A stretch of 64,000 nucleotides of DNA, taken from positions 62,001-126,000 of the forward strand of contig NZ_FPAI01000002.1 of NCBI RefSeq assembly GCF_900116255.1, read 5' to 3'. The first letter of the stretch is position 1; each line of letters begins with the position of its first letter. The stretch comes from Halolactibacillus miurensis (GTDB lineage: Bacteria; Bacillota; Bacilli; Bacillales; Amphibacillaceae). The notes under the pieces were generated by a model. The model had not been told where the DNA came from. It made no database searches and was given only the letters and a program-made list of their open reading frames with translations. The position numbers and the translations under genes are program-made. Of the stretch, positions 19,545 to 27,773 are shown in pieces.

Positions 19545-20189
19545 ATGGATGCACATGTTTTTGACTATATTAAACGATTAACCATACCATCGGTCTATCC
19601 GTTTAACGTCATGGAGCGTGAAGCTAAAGCGCAACATATTCCGATTATGGAACCTGATGGGATAGCTTTTTTAAAACAATTAATTCGCCTTCATCGACCG
19701 ACGCGTATTTTAGAAATTGGTGCGGCAATTGGTTACTCAGCGCTACAGATGGCAAGTGTTCATGCCAATATTCGCGTCGTTACCGTAGAACGAGACGACG
19801 AACGCTTTAAAACAGCCGTAGAAAATATACACCAATATGACCAACATCAACAAGTAGAGATTTTGCATGGTGATGCGTTTGATTTAGCGGATCAGTTAAA
19901 TAGTAAAGGACCGTACGATCTCGTGTTTATTGATGCGGCTAAGGGCCAATACCAACGTTTCTTTGAAACATTTACAACGAACCTGACGGACCAAGCGATG
20001 ATTATTACAGATAACGTCTTATTCAAAGGGTATGTCTCAGATGCAAGTGTTGCGAGTAAACGCTTAGCTAAACTGTCTCAAAAAATTGATCGATATAATC
20101 AGTGGCTCACCCAACTTGAAGGGTTTACGACGGTTATTGTTCCTGTCGGGGACGGTGTGGCCATAACAACGCGACACATAAATGAATGA
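19545..20189 (+). CDS. trmR: tRNA 5-hydroxyuridine O-methyltransferase TrmR (YrrM)
   Basis: Class I SAM-dependent methyltransferase of the catechol-O-methyltransferase type. In Bacillus subtilis, TrmR methylates ho5U34 to mo5U34 in tRNA. SAM motif [17 protein letters not shown], the acidic [10 protein letters not shown] and the metal-site region [17 protein letters not shown] and [13 protein letters not shown] are visible. The 214-residue length is normal and the RBS GGAAGGTGATCA is strong. The hydroxylase genes yrrN and yrrO, which sit between trmR and udk in Bacillus subtilis, are absent here. Confidence 0.9.
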   Translation: MDAHVFDYIKRLTIPSVYPFNVMEREAKAQHIPIMEPDGIAFLKQLIRLHRPTRILEIGAAIGYSALQMASVHANIRVVTVERDDERFKTAVENIHQYDQHQQVEILHGDAFDLADQLNSKGPYDLVFIDAAKGQYQRFFETFTTNLTDQAMIITDNVLFKGYVSDASVASKRLAKLSQKIDRYNQWLTQLEGFTTVIVPVGDGVAITTRHINE

Positions 20190-20229
20190 AAAAATGCGAG
20201 AAAAAATATCAATAAAGGGGTCTGGAAGT

Positions 20230-20871
20230 ATGGAGAATGAACGTAGTAAACCGATTGTTATTGGGGTATCTGGAGGATCAGGTTCAGGTAAGACGTCGGT
20301 CACTCGGTCGATTTGTGACCGCTTCGAAGATAAGTCTGTCTTAGTCATTGAACAAGATTTTTATTATAAAGATCAATCACATTTACCATTTGAAGAACGC
20401 TTAAAAACAAACTATGATCATCCGTTTGCTTTTGATAACGATTTATTAGTAGAGCACTTACATCAGTTGCTTCATCATGAGGAAGTTAACAAACCTATTT
20501 ATGATTTTAAACGTCATACACGTTCAAATGATACGATGCTTGTAGAGCCTAAAGACGTTATTATTTTAGAAGGTATTCTTGTGCTAGAGGATGAACGGTT
20601 AAGAGACTTAATGGATATTAAAGTTTTTGTTGATACTGATGCAGATTTACGTATTATTCGCCGGTTACTACGTGATATTAATGAACGTGGACGTACGATT
20701 GATTCGGTTATTGAACAGTACTTGTCGGTTGTAAGACCGATGCATTTACAGTTTACCGAACCGACCAAACGCTATGCAGATTTGATTATTCCAGAAGGTG
20801 GTGAAAACCATGTCGCAATTGATATTATGGCGACAAAGATTGAAACCATTTTGTCAAAACAACACAAATAA
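20230..20871 (+). CDS. udk: Uridine kinase
   Basis: Phosphorylates uridine and cytidine in pyrimidine salvage. The 213-residue product has the P-loop [12 protein letters not shown] near 12-23, the substrate region [13 protein letters not shown] and [11 protein letters not shown], and the lid-region [12 protein letters not shown]. The ATG at 20230 is chosen because AAAGGGG lies 9 bases upstream and the length then matches the family; the longer frame from 20182 overlaps trmR and adds an unsupported 16-residue extension. Confidence 0.95.
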   Translation: MENERSKPIVIGVSGGSGSGKTSVTRSICDRFEDKSVLVIEQDFYYKDQSHLPFEERLKTNYDHPFAFDNDLLVEHLHQLLHHEEVNKPIYDFKRHTRSNDTMLVEPKDVIILEGILVLEDERLRDLMDIKVFVDTDADLRIIRRLLRDINERGRTIDSVIEQYLSVVRPMHLQFTEPTKRYADLIIPEGGENHVAIDIMATKIETILSKQHK

Positions 20872-20914
20872 TGCTGGGCGCTTTCAAAATTTATGAAAGA
20901 AATGTAAAAACCTA

Positions 20915-20943
20915 TTGAAATATCAACGAGAATCCGTTAGTAT
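20915..20943 (+). promoter_or_regulatory. Candidate promoter of greA
   Basis: TTGAAA (20915-20920), 17-base spacer and TAGTAT (20938-20943). No terminator separates udk from greA, so readthrough is also possible. Confidence 0.45.
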
Positions 20944-21035
20944 GATTTTTAATAGTCTTTTGTTCATAATTGATAAAAGGCTAGCATAACGTTATAGAGA
21001 CAAATATGTGAATGGTATTAAAAGGAGAGTTAGTC

Positions 21036-21512
21036 ATGGCTACAGAAAAAAGTTATTATATGACCGAAGAAGGAAAAGAAAAGTTACAACGAGAATTAGA
21101 ACACTTAAAAACCGTTCGACGTCCAGAAGTTGTTGAACGTATTAAAATTGCCCGTGATTTTGGGGACTTATCTGAGAACTCAGAGTATGATGCAGCAAAA
21201 GACGATCAAGCCTTTGTTGAGTCGCGTATTACCCAAGTAGAAACGATGATTCGTAACGCTGTTATCATTGAAAACGATGACAGTGACCAATCGACGGTTC
21301 AAATGGGACGGACGGTTACCTTTATCGAATTACCAGATGGTGACGAGGAAGAATATACCATTGTTGGTAGTGCAGAAGCTGATCCGTTTGAAGGTAAGAT
21401 TTCAAATGATTCACCTATCGCCAAAAGTTTACTTGGCCGTGAAGTCGGTCAAGAAGTTAATGTGCCAACACCTGGTGGCGACATGCGTGTTCGTATCACT
21501 GAAGTAAAATAA
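21036..21512 (+). CDS. greA: Transcription elongation factor GreA
   Basis: Stimulates cleavage of backtracked RNA in the RNA polymerase active centre. The 158-residue product shows the N-terminal coiled coil ([25 protein letters not shown]) with the acidic tip [16 protein letters not shown], and the C-terminal FKBP-like domain ([20 protein letters not shown]). The ATG at 21036 follows AAAGGAG and gives the family length; the longer frame from 21012 starts upstream of that site. Confidence 0.96.
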   Translation: MATEKSYYMTEEGKEKLQRELEHLKTVRRPEVVERIKIARDFGDLSENSEYDAAKDDQAFVESRITQVETMIRNAVIIENDDSDQSTVQMGRTVTFIELPDGDEEEYTIVGSAEADPFEGKISNDSPIAKSLLGREVGQEVNVPTPGGDMRVRITEVK

Positions 21513-21518
21513 TAGAAA

Positions 21519-21598
21519 AGTAAGTGGCTTTCTCTTTCTTAAGTAAACAGTCATCAGATGCTGATTATGAAAGGTTTAGAAAGTCACTTTTTCTTTTG
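21519..21598 (+). terminator. Long-looped terminator after greA
   Basis: AAGTGGCTTTCT pairs with AGAAAGTCACTT (one G-U pair) around a loop of about 46 bases that contains a smaller possible hairpin, followed by a T-rich run. The loop is unusually long for a terminator. Confidence 0.55.
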
Positions 21599-21668
21599 TT
21601 TTATAGCGCATACCTAAGAACTATTGTATACTAAGAGAATAGAATAATGATGAGGGAGGCTACATACG

Positions 21669-22460
21669 GTGGAAGATGATATTGTATTCAGCAGAACGAG
21701 ACGTCTCAATAAGAAGCGTAAAAATAAGCGTTGGCTTGTTATTTTAATAGGCATTCTCGTTGTCTTTTTATTATCGGTCATTAGTGCGCCGATTATCTCA
21801 CAAATCATGTTTAGTGAGGATGAAGCTACTGAGGAAACGACGGATAATCCTGTAGATGACCATACGGATGAAGAAGATCTTAATGACTTAGCGGAAGATG
21901 AACCAGTCGAAGATAACACCAATGACGAGACGGCAGCGGATGAGGTCACTGGTGAGGATGAAACTGATACAGAAGACCGAGACGCATCAGATAGCGAGAC
22001 AACGGATGCACCTAAAAATCCAGATGATTATGACTTAACTTTTGTTGAGTCAACAGAAGACAATGTGCTTTCAAGTTATCAAGCGGATTGGGATGCGGTA
22101 CCAACAACGCAAGCCGAACCTCATACCATCAGTTTTGAACAAGAGACAAAAGACTGGGAAGAAATGTTACAAGCGGCCACACTGGCGACAGGGATAGAGT
22201 CTGAGGCGATGCAGTACTTGTGGGTGAGTGGTAATGGCCCGAATAAAGTGTCGGCTACCTTTACGGACCGTGCCACACAGGAACATTTTCGCGTGTTGAT
22301 TGAATGGGTAGAAAGTGAAGGCTATACACCGACACGTGTTGATTTACTAATAGAACATGATCAAATGTCACGCTTTTCTAGCCAGCCCGAGTCACAGAAC
22401 GATGAGCAAGCAAATGATGCGTCTGAATCAAGTGATTCAGCTGAGAACAATTTAGAATGA
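21669..22460 (+). CDS. yrrS: YrrS-family (DUF1510) membrane protein
   Basis: A 263-residue protein with a basic cytoplasmic start (RTRRLNKKRKNKR), one membrane helix (WLVILIGILVVFLLSVISA, about 21-40), a long acidic low-complexity linker (about 50-120, rich in D, E and T), and a C-terminal DUF1510 domain (about 130-235, with SYQADWDAVPT and LWVSGNGPNKVSATF). In Bacillus subtilis, yrrS lies beside a penicillin-binding protein gene (pbpI); that gene is not here. The start is GTG after GGGAGGC. Function unknown; a cell-wall role is suggested only by context in other species. Confidence 0.85.
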   Translation: MEDDIVFSRTRRLNKKRKNKRWLVILIGILVVFLLSVISAPIISQIMFSEDEATEETTDNPVDDHTDEEDLNDLAEDEPVEDNTNDETAADEVTGEDETDTEDRDASDSETTDAPKNPDDYDLTFVESTEDNVLSSYQADWDAVPTTQAEPHTISFEQETKDWEEMLQAATLATGIESEAMQYLWVSGNGPNKVSATFTDRATQEHFRVLIEWVESEGYTPTRVDLLIEHDQMSRFSSQPESQNDEQANDASESSDSAENNLE

Positions 22461-22479
22461 TAGTTAGGAGAACGAATGA

Positions 22480-23172
22480 ATGATAGGAATTATTGGTGCT
22501 ATGGATGAAGAAGTACGTTTATTAAAAGAACATATGACAATAACGGAGGAAGTTCAAGTGGCTAACTGTGATTTCACTGTCGGTAAGTTAATGGACGTTC
22601 CGATTGTTTTGTTGAAATCAGGTATTGGGAAAGTCAATGCTGCACTAGCGACGACGATTTTATTAGAGCGTTTTGATATTAAGGCTGTCATCAATACTGG
22701 TTCTGCCGGTGGATTAGATACAACATTATCGGTCGGAGATATCGTTATTGGTCGAGAAGTCGTTCATCATGATGTTGATGTTCGGGCCTTTGATTATGAC
22801 TATGGTCAAGTACCGGGTATGCCAAAGCGTTACCTTGCTGATCATCTGCTTATTGATGCGGTTGAACAAGCCATTGAAGAAAGAAACGAGGTGCATTCAA
22901 AACAAGGTCTGATTGCGACAGGGGATAGCTTTATGCAACATGCCGATCAGGTAAATGGCGTATTAGAGCATTTACCTGACACAATGGCTGTTGAAATGGA
23001 AGCCGCGGCAATAGCTCAAGTTTGTTATCAATATGAAGTGCCGTGTGTTGTTATTCGCTCATTATCAGATATTGCTGGAAAAGCATCCAATGTTTCGTTT
23101 GATCAATATCTTGACCAAGCAGCAAAACATGCGGCTGAATTGATTATGCGCGTCGTTACCAAAATAGCTTAG
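22480..23172 (+). CDS. mtnN: 5'-methylthioadenosine/S-adenosylhomocysteine nucleosidase
   Basis: Hydrolyses MTA and SAH to adenine and a thioribose or homocysteine product, clearing inhibitors of methylation. The 230-residue product begins IGIIGAMDEEV with the catalytic glutamate region, contains GIGKVNAA, VINTGSAGGLD, VVEMEAAAIAQVC-like AVEMEAAAIAQVC, and the catalytic aspartate in IRSLSDIAG. The RBS TTAGGAG lies 9 bases before the start. It ends at a bidirectional terminator facing sigK. Confidence 0.96.
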   Translation: MIGIIGAMDEEVRLLKEHMTITEEVQVANCDFTVGKLMDVPIVLLKSGIGKVNAALATTILLERFDIKAVINTGSAGGLDTTLSVGDIVIGREVVHHDVDVRAFDYDYGQVPGMPKRYLADHLLIDAVEQAIEERNEVHSKQGLIATGDSFMQHADQVNGVLEHLPDTMAVEMEAAAIAQVCYQYEVPCVVIRSLSDIAGKASNVSFDQYLDQAAKHAAELIMRVVTKIA

Positions 23173-23173
23173 T

Positions 23174-23213
23174 AAACATGCCGTGTGAAAGCAGGTGCTT
23201 TTACATGGCATTT
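23174..23213. terminator. Bidirectional terminator between mtnN and sigK
   Basis: AAACATGCCGTGTGAAAGCA opposes TGCTTTTACATGGCATTT with G-U pairs; T runs flank both sides. It serves the two convergent genes. Confidence 0.85.
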
Positions 23214-23925
23214 AATCTGTTTGTTTAGCTTCAATGTCTTGTTGATAGGCTTTGAATAACTTGAATAACGCGCGTTTTTCGATACGTGACACATAACTTC
23301 TGGAGATGTTTAACGTTTTTGCGATGTTTTTCTGAGTTTGTTCAGTATGGTTACCTAAACCAAAGCGAAGCATCAGTACTTTTTTCTCACGGTCATCAAG
23401 TAGCGGGAAGTATTTTTTAATTTTTACGAGGTCATTATTTTGCTGGAGCTGTTCATCTAGATCAACTGTAGGAGAAGTTAATACGTCGAGTAACGCTATC
23501 GCATGACCATCTTTATCATGCCCAATCGGTTCTTCTAACGACGTTTCTTTCGATCGTTTCTTTTGTTGTCTGAAGTGCATTAAAATTTCATTTTCAATAC
23601 AGCGGGCAGCGTAAGTCGCAAGTTTTGTTCCTTTATTGGGGTGGAATGTATCAATGGCTTTTATTAAACCGATAATCCCAATTGAAATAAGGTCATCCTG
23701 ATTGGTCTGTTTTTTTTCGTATTTTTTTACAAGATGGGCGACTAAACGTAGATTATGTTCAATGAGTTTATCACGTGCTTGGTCATCACCTGCGAGTAAT
23801 TGATCAATAAACATCGCTTCCTCGTCTTTTGTTAACGGTTGAGGGAACGTTTGATGTTTGACGTAAGTGACAAATAAGAAGCTATTGTTCAAAAGGAAGT
23901 GAAGAAGAAAAAACCAAGTTGACAA
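23212..23925 (-). CDS. sigK: Sporulation sigma factor SigK (pro-sigma-K), uninterrupted
   Basis: Late mother-cell sigma factor, made as a membrane-bound precursor. The hydrophobic pro-sequence (STWFFLLHFLLNNSFLFVT) precedes YVKHQTFPQPL, the mature start in the family. Region 2 shows LIEHNLRLVAHLVKKYE, DLISIGIIGLIKAID and KLATYAARCIENEILMHFR. Region 4 shows DDREKKVLMLRFGLG and NISRSYVSRIEKRAL. TTG at 23925-23923 is the probable start: GGTGGTGAT lies 4 bases upstream of it, and it gives a 20-residue pro-sequence as in Bacillus subtilis. ATG at 23940 is the alternative. There is no skin-type insertion. Confidence 0.93.
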   Translation of the reverse strand: MSTWFFLLHFLLNNSFLFVTYVKHQTFPQPLTKDEEAMFIDQLLAGDDQARDKLIEHNLRLVAHLVKKYEKKQTNQDDLISIGIIGLIKAIDTFHPNKGTKLATYAARCIENEILMHFRQQKKRSKETSLEEPIGHDKDGHAIALLDVLTSPTVDLDEQLQQNNDLVKIKKYFPLLDDREKKVLMLRFGLGNHTEQTQKNIAKTLNISRSYVSRIEKRALFKLFKAYQQDIEAKQTD

Positions 23926-23954
23926 TGCAATCACCACCATTTTCGTTATAATAT

Positions 23955-23982
23955 AACGTATGACAAAAAGGTGGAATTATGC
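23955..23982 (-). promoter_or_regulatory. Sigma-E/sigma-K-like promoter of sigK
   Basis: On the reverse strand GCATAAT (23982-23976), a 13-base spacer and CATACGTT (23962-23955) match the sigma-E elements at 6 of 7 and 6 of 8. CATACGTTA also fits the sigma-K -10 pattern CATANNNTA. The -35 overlaps the stop codon of sda. Start-site placement near 23948 favours the TTG start of sigK. Confidence 0.65.
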
Positions 23983-24120
23983 AGAAGGTTTTTCTTCTGG
24001 AAGAATCAGTCGACGCTTTTTAATTTCCTGATGTAGTAAGAGGATAAACCGTCTGTCTAAAGAGAGTTCTGATGCTTTTTTTAGTGTGTTTAACAGTTGT
24101 TCATTTGATAATCGATGCAT
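23977..24120 (-). CDS. sda: Sporulation checkpoint inhibitor Sda
   Basis: A 47-residue protein (HRLSNEQLLNTLKKA, then SELSLDRRFILLLHQ and EIKKRRL) that aligns along its length with Bacillus Sda, an antiparallel helical hairpin that blocks the sporulation kinase KinA when replication is disturbed. The ATG at 24120 is chosen because GAAAGG is spaced correctly from it; an ATG at 24129 abuts that site. The C-terminal tail after the second helix (LPEEKPSA) differs from Bacillus subtilis. The gene is divergent from yqeG with DnaA boxes between, as expected for DnaA control. Confidence 0.88.
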   Translation of the reverse strand: MHRLSNEQLLNTLKKASELSLDRRFILLLHQEIKKRRLILPEEKPSA

Positions 24121-24152
24121 GTGTTTCATGCCTTTCTATATAGGATACTCAT

Positions 24153-24181
24153 ACTCTATCAAATCGGCTTTATTTTGACAA
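24153..24181 (-). promoter_or_regulatory. Promoter of sda
   Basis: Reverse strand: TTGTCA (24181-24176), 17-base spacer, TAGAGT (24158-24153) preceded by TGA as an extended -10. It lies just downstream of the DnaA-box cluster. Confidence 0.6.
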
Positions 24182-24204
24182 GAAACGTAAAAATGTTGAA
24201 AACT

Positions 24205-24298
24205 TGTAGATAAGTTGTGGGTAAATACGTCGAATGCCGAAAAAAGATGAAGATAAGAGCGTTTATGAGTGGGTAAACTGTTGATAAAGTTATCCACA
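24205..24298. promoter_or_regulatory. Cluster of DnaA boxes between sda and yqeG
   Basis: One perfect DnaA box, TTATCCACA, is at 24290-24298. One-mismatch boxes (reverse orientation) are TGTAGATAA (24205-24213), TGTGGGTAA (24216-24224) and TGTTGATAA (24279-24287); AGTGGGTAA (24268-24276) has two mismatches. They fill the space between the divergent promoters of sda and yqeG. In Bacillus subtilis, DnaA bound here activates sda; the same is inferred in this organism. Confidence 0.82.
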
Positions 24299-24317
24299 AT
24301 GAAAAAAAGAAAGAGAT

Positions 24318-24346
24318 TTGTCGAACGGTTTTTGTCATGTTATGAT
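24318..24346 (+). promoter_or_regulatory. Promoter of yqeG operon
   Basis: TTGTCG (24318-24323), 17-base spacer, TATGAT (24341-24346) with TGT immediately before as an extended -10. The perfect DnaA box ends 19 bases upstream of this -35. Confidence 0.65.
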
Positions 24347-24430
24347 AAAATAATGTCAGTTTAAATAAAATGCGGATAAATGATTGAGGATATAAAATAA
24401 ATAAGTCAATGAAAATATTGAGGTGAGACT

Positions 24431-24955
24431 GTGTTAAGAAAATTTTTACCCGATCAACATGTAGCAGATATTTTTGAAATTACGCCTGAAACGTTAAAAG
24501 AAAAAAATATTAAAGGGATCATTACGGATTTAGATAATACACTCGTTGCTTGGAACGAACCAAATGCAACGGTAGCGATTAAAGAATGGTTTAATCAAAT
24601 GGCGAGTAACGGTATCAAAGTGAGTGTCGTTTCCAATAATGATAGAAAAAGAGTCAAGCATTTTACAACCCCATTGAATCGACCGTATATTCATCGGGCA
24701 AATAAACCGTTAAAAGGGGCTTTTCGTAAGTCATTAAAAGAAATGCAGTTAAAAAAGGAAGAAGTTGTCGTTGTTGGTGATCAAATTATGACCGATATTT
24801 TCGGTGGTAATCGCGCAGGTTTTCACACGATTTTGGTCGTCCCTATTCTTCAAACAGATGATAAAGCGACCAAGTTTAACCGCAAGATTGAACGGTTTAT
24901 TTTAAATAAATTAGAGAAAAGGGGTTGGATTGAATGGCAAGGGAAGAAAAATTAA
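24431..24955 (+). CDS. yqeG: YqeG-family HAD phosphatase
   Basis: HAD-superfamily phosphatase of subfamily IIIA. The 174-residue product carries motif I ITDLDNTLVAW, motif II VVSNN, and motif III VVVGDQIMTDIFGGNRAG. The start is GTG after GAGGTGAG. Its end overlaps the start of yqeH by 22 bases, so the two are translationally coupled; this opens the conserved yqeG-yqeM cluster. The substrate is unknown. Confidence 0.92.
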   Translation: MLRKFLPDQHVADIFEITPETLKEKNIKGIITDLDNTLVAWNEPNATVAIKEWFNQMASNGIKVSVVSNNDRKRVKHFTTPLNRPYIHRANKPLKGAFRKSLKEMQLKKEEVVVVGDQIMTDIFGGNRAGFHTILVVPILQTDDKATKFNRKIERFILNKLEKRGWIEWQGKKN

Positions 24956-26043
24956 CCTGTCAAGGTTGTGGTGTAGCGATCCAAACAGAAAATAAGGACA
25001 AACCAGGTTTTGTCCCATCGTCCGCGTTAGAAAATGAGGAAATCATTTGTCAGCGGTGCTTTAGATTAAAGCACTATAACGACGTGCAAGATGTTGGTTA
25101 CTCAGATGGTGACTTTTTAAAGATGATCAGTCAGATTGCTGATACGAAGAGTTTAGTCGTCAAGATTGTGGATGTGTTTGATTTTAATGGGAGCTTCATT
25201 AAAAGTTTACACCGACTCACCGGTAACAACCCGATTATTCTTGTTGGCAATAAAATTGATTTATTGCCAAAATCAACGAATTTAAATCGGTTAAAGCAAT
25301 GGATGAAGAAATCAGCTAAGGATTATGGTTTAACCGTCCAAGATGTCTTTTTAGTTTCATCAAAAACGGGTAAAGGTTTCGATGAGGTTAAAGCGAATAT
25401 GAATGCTTATAGACAAGGGAAAGATGTCTATGTGGTAGGTTGTACAAATGTTGGTAAGTCAACGTTTATTAACTACTTAATTAACGAGTCTACCGGTACA
25501 AAAGAGGCGATTACGACGTCTTATTTCCCAGGGACCACGTTAGGTTTTATTGATATTCCGTTAGACCATAACGCCAGTCTTTATGACACACCAGGTGTAA
25601 TTAACCGTCAACAATTGACACACTACTTATCGAAACAAGATATTAAGACGATTACGCCAACAAAAGAAATTAAGCCACGTGTGTATCAAATCAATGATAA
25701 GCAAACATTATTTGTGGGCGGATTAATTCGGATTGACTTTATCAAAGGAGAACGCCAACCATTTGTGTTATACTTTGCTAATGCTCTTGATATCCACCGG
25801 ACGAAGTTAGAAAAAGCCGATCAACTGTATGTCGACCACCTCGGGGGTATGTTACAACCGCCAAGTGAAAGTTCCAAAGCTGAATATCCACCACTACAAG
25901 AGCGGACCTTTAAAGTGTCTGGTGAAAAAACAGACATTGTCCTTCCAGGTTTAGGATGGATTACCCTCTCCGGTGAGCCAGCGACCATTGCTGTTTCTTC
26001 ACCAAGTGATGTCCCAGTCAGTGTCCGTTCAGCTATTATTTAA
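24934..26043 (+). CDS. yqeH: Circularly permuted GTPase YqeH (30S assembly)
   Basis: Ribosome-biogenesis GTPase needed for 30S subunit maturation. An N-terminal zinc finger (CQGCGVAIQ and CQRCFRLKH) precedes a G domain in permuted order: G4 VGNKIDLLP, then G5-like VSSKTGKG, then G1 GCTNVGKSTF, then G3 DTPG. The 369-residue length is normal. It overlaps yqeG and is followed immediately by aroE. Confidence 0.96.
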   Translation: MAREEKLTCQGCGVAIQTENKDKPGFVPSSALENEEIICQRCFRLKHYNDVQDVGYSDGDFLKMISQIADTKSLVVKIVDVFDFNGSFIKSLHRLTGNNPIILVGNKIDLLPKSTNLNRLKQWMKKSAKDYGLTVQDVFLVSSKTGKGFDEVKANMNAYRQGKDVYVVGCTNVGKSTFINYLINESTGTKEAITTSYFPGTTLGFIDIPLDHNASLYDTPGVINRQQLTHYLSKQDIKTITPTKEIKPRVYQINDKQTLFVGGLIRIDFIKGERQPFVLYFANALDIHRTKLEKADQLYVDHLGGMLQPPSESSKAEYPPLQERTFKVSGEKTDIVLPGLGWITLSGEPATIAVSSPSDVPVSVRSAII

Positions 26044-26055
26044 GTGGGTGATATG

Positions 26056-26889
26056 ATGCGACTTTTTTTAATTGGCTATCCGCTCGGTCACTCTATGTCT
26101 CCGTTTATACACGGTTTGTTTCTCAATCAAATAGAGAGAAAAGGAACGTATGAATTGAAGGAATTATCACCAGATCATTTTGATGAACACATCACAATCT
26201 TAAAGCAATCGAATTTTGATGGTTTTAATATTACGATTCCTTATAAGGTCGATATTCTTCCATTTTTAGATGCGATTGACCCACAAGCAAAAGCCATCGG
26301 TGCTGTTAATACCGTAGTGATTCAAGACGGTCATTGGACAGGTTATAATACCGATGGTCAAGGCTATGTGCAATCATTAAAGTATCACTACCCTCATCTT
26401 TTTCATGCATCGAGCCGCTTATTAATTTTAGGTGCAGGTGGGGCAAGTCGTGGGATTGTGCATGCATTAAATGATCAATGCTGTGCGTCGATTACCATTA
26501 GTAATCGAACAGTAGAAAAAGCTGCGGCGATTATTGAGTCTTTACCAAAGAAAAAAACGTATCACGCCATCAGCTTTAGTGAAGCTGAAGCGACACTCGA
26601 CCAATTTGATGCGATTATTAACACAACGTCATTAGGAATGGAGCCCCATGTGAAGACGCAAGCGATCCATTTAGACCGGATAAAACAAGGAGCCGTTGTA
26701 AGTGATATTGTGTACAAACCGTTTAATACCGCCTTACTAACCGAAGCAAAATTAAAAGGTGCCCATATCCATCATGGTCATGAAATGCTTGTCTACCAGG
26801 CGGCTTTAGCCTTTAAGTTATGGACAGGACATGATGTGGATGTACGCCCGGTAATTCAGGCGTTTGAAGAGAAATTAAAACAATCATAA
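26056..26889 (+). CDS. aroE: Shikimate dehydrogenase
   Basis: NADPH-dependent reduction of 3-dehydroshikimate in aromatic amino-acid synthesis. N-terminal LIGYPLGHSMSPFIH, catalytic lysine in NITIPYKVDI, NTDGQGY, and the Rossmann motif LGAGGASRGIVHAL are present. Of the starts GTG 26044, ATG 26053 and ATG 26056, the last has the best spacing from GGGTGAT. The gene begins 12 bases after the yqeH stop codon. Confidence 0.95.
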   Translation: MRLFLIGYPLGHSMSPFIHGLFLNQIERKGTYELKELSPDHFDEHITILKQSNFDGFNITIPYKVDILPFLDAIDPQAKAIGAVNTVVIQDGHWTGYNTDGQGYVQSLKYHYPHLFHASSRLLILGAGGASRGIVHALNDQCCASITISNRTVEKAAAIIESLPKKKTYHAISFSEAEATLDQFDAIINTTSLGMEPHVKTQAIHLDRIKQGAVVSDIVYKPFNTALLTEAKLKGAHIHHGHEMLVYQAALAFKLWTGHDVDVRPVIQAFEEKLKQS

Positions 26890-26906
26890 TGAAAAGAGGA
26901 AATCCG

Positions 26907-27197
26907 ATGTTAACAGGGAAACAAAAACGATTTTTACGTTCACAAGCGCATCATTTACGTCCGATTTTTCAAGTAGGAAAAGACGGCGTTAATGAGAATA
27001 TGATTACAACAATCAACGAAGCGCTAGAAAAACGAGAATTAATAAAAGTAGCCGTCTTACAAAATTGCTTAGAAGAGACGGATGATGTAGCAGTAGCATT
27101 AGTTGAAGGTACTGAGAGTGAACTTGTCCAAGTCATTGGTCATACAATTGTGCTATATAAACCTTCAGTAGAAAATAAAACGATTCAATTACCTTAA
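26907..27197 (+). CDS. yqeI: YhbY/YqeI family RNA-binding protein
   Basis: CRM-domain protein associated with ribosome assembly. The 96-residue product shows LTGKQKRFLRSQAHHLRPIF, the GxxG-type loop QVGKDGVNENM, and LIKVAVLQN. The ATG at 26907 is used because AAGAGGA lies 7 bases before it and the length then equals the family norm; the longer frame starts at 26889 without a ribosome-binding site. It lies between aroE and nadD as in Bacillus subtilis. Confidence 0.93.
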   Translation: MLTGKQKRFLRSQAHHLRPIFQVGKDGVNENMITTINEALEKRELIKVAVLQNCLEETDDVAVALVEGTESELVQVIGHTIVLYKPSVENKTIQLP

Positions 27198-27209
27198 GGG
27201 ATTGATACG

Positions 27210-27773
27210 ATGAAGAAAATTGGTTTACTCGGTGGTACGTTTGACCCACCTCATATTGGCCACATGATCATTGCTGATGATTGTTTTCATGCGTTAGAGC
27301 TAGATGAGGTATGGTTTATCCCATCACAAATTCCACCGCATAAAAATAAAGCGAATGTCTCAAGTGACAAACGATTAGACATGGTAACCCGTGCCACCTG
27401 TCATCACCCGCACTTTAAAGTGAAGGATTTTGAACTCACTAGACAAGGGCGATCATATACGATTGATACGATGACGATGATTAATGCGGCCTATCCCGAT
27501 TGTATCTTTTATTTTATTATTGGTGCTGATATGGTAGAATATTTGCCGCACTGGCAGGCAATTGATGAACTTGTAGAAGTCGTTCAGTTTGTCGGTATAA
27601 AAAGACCAGGATACACGCTAGAGACACCGTATCCAGTCAAGTTTGTTGATAGTCTTGAAATGGACGTTTCTTCGTCTATTATTAGGGAAAGAATGAAGAC
27701 AAATCGACCGTGTAAATATTTGATGCTACCAGCTGTGTATCAGTATATAAAGGAGCACAAGTTATATGAATAA
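27210..27773 (+). CDS. nadD: Nicotinate-nucleotide adenylyltransferase
   Basis: Makes deamido-NAD from nicotinate mononucleotide and ATP. The 187-residue product has the nucleotidyltransferase motif GGTFDPPHIGHM near the N-terminus and SSSIIRERM near the C-terminus. It overlaps yqeK by 8 bases, indicating coupled translation. Confidence 0.96.
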   Translation: MKKIGLLGGTFDPPHIGHMIIADDCFHALELDEVWFIPSQIPPHKNKANVSSDKRLDMVTRATCHHPHFKVKDFELTRQGRSYTIDTMTMINAAYPDCIFYFIIGADMVEYLPHWQAIDELVEVVQFVGIKRPGYTLETPYPVKFVDSLEMDVSSSIIRERMKTNRPCKYLMLPAVYQYIKEHKLYE

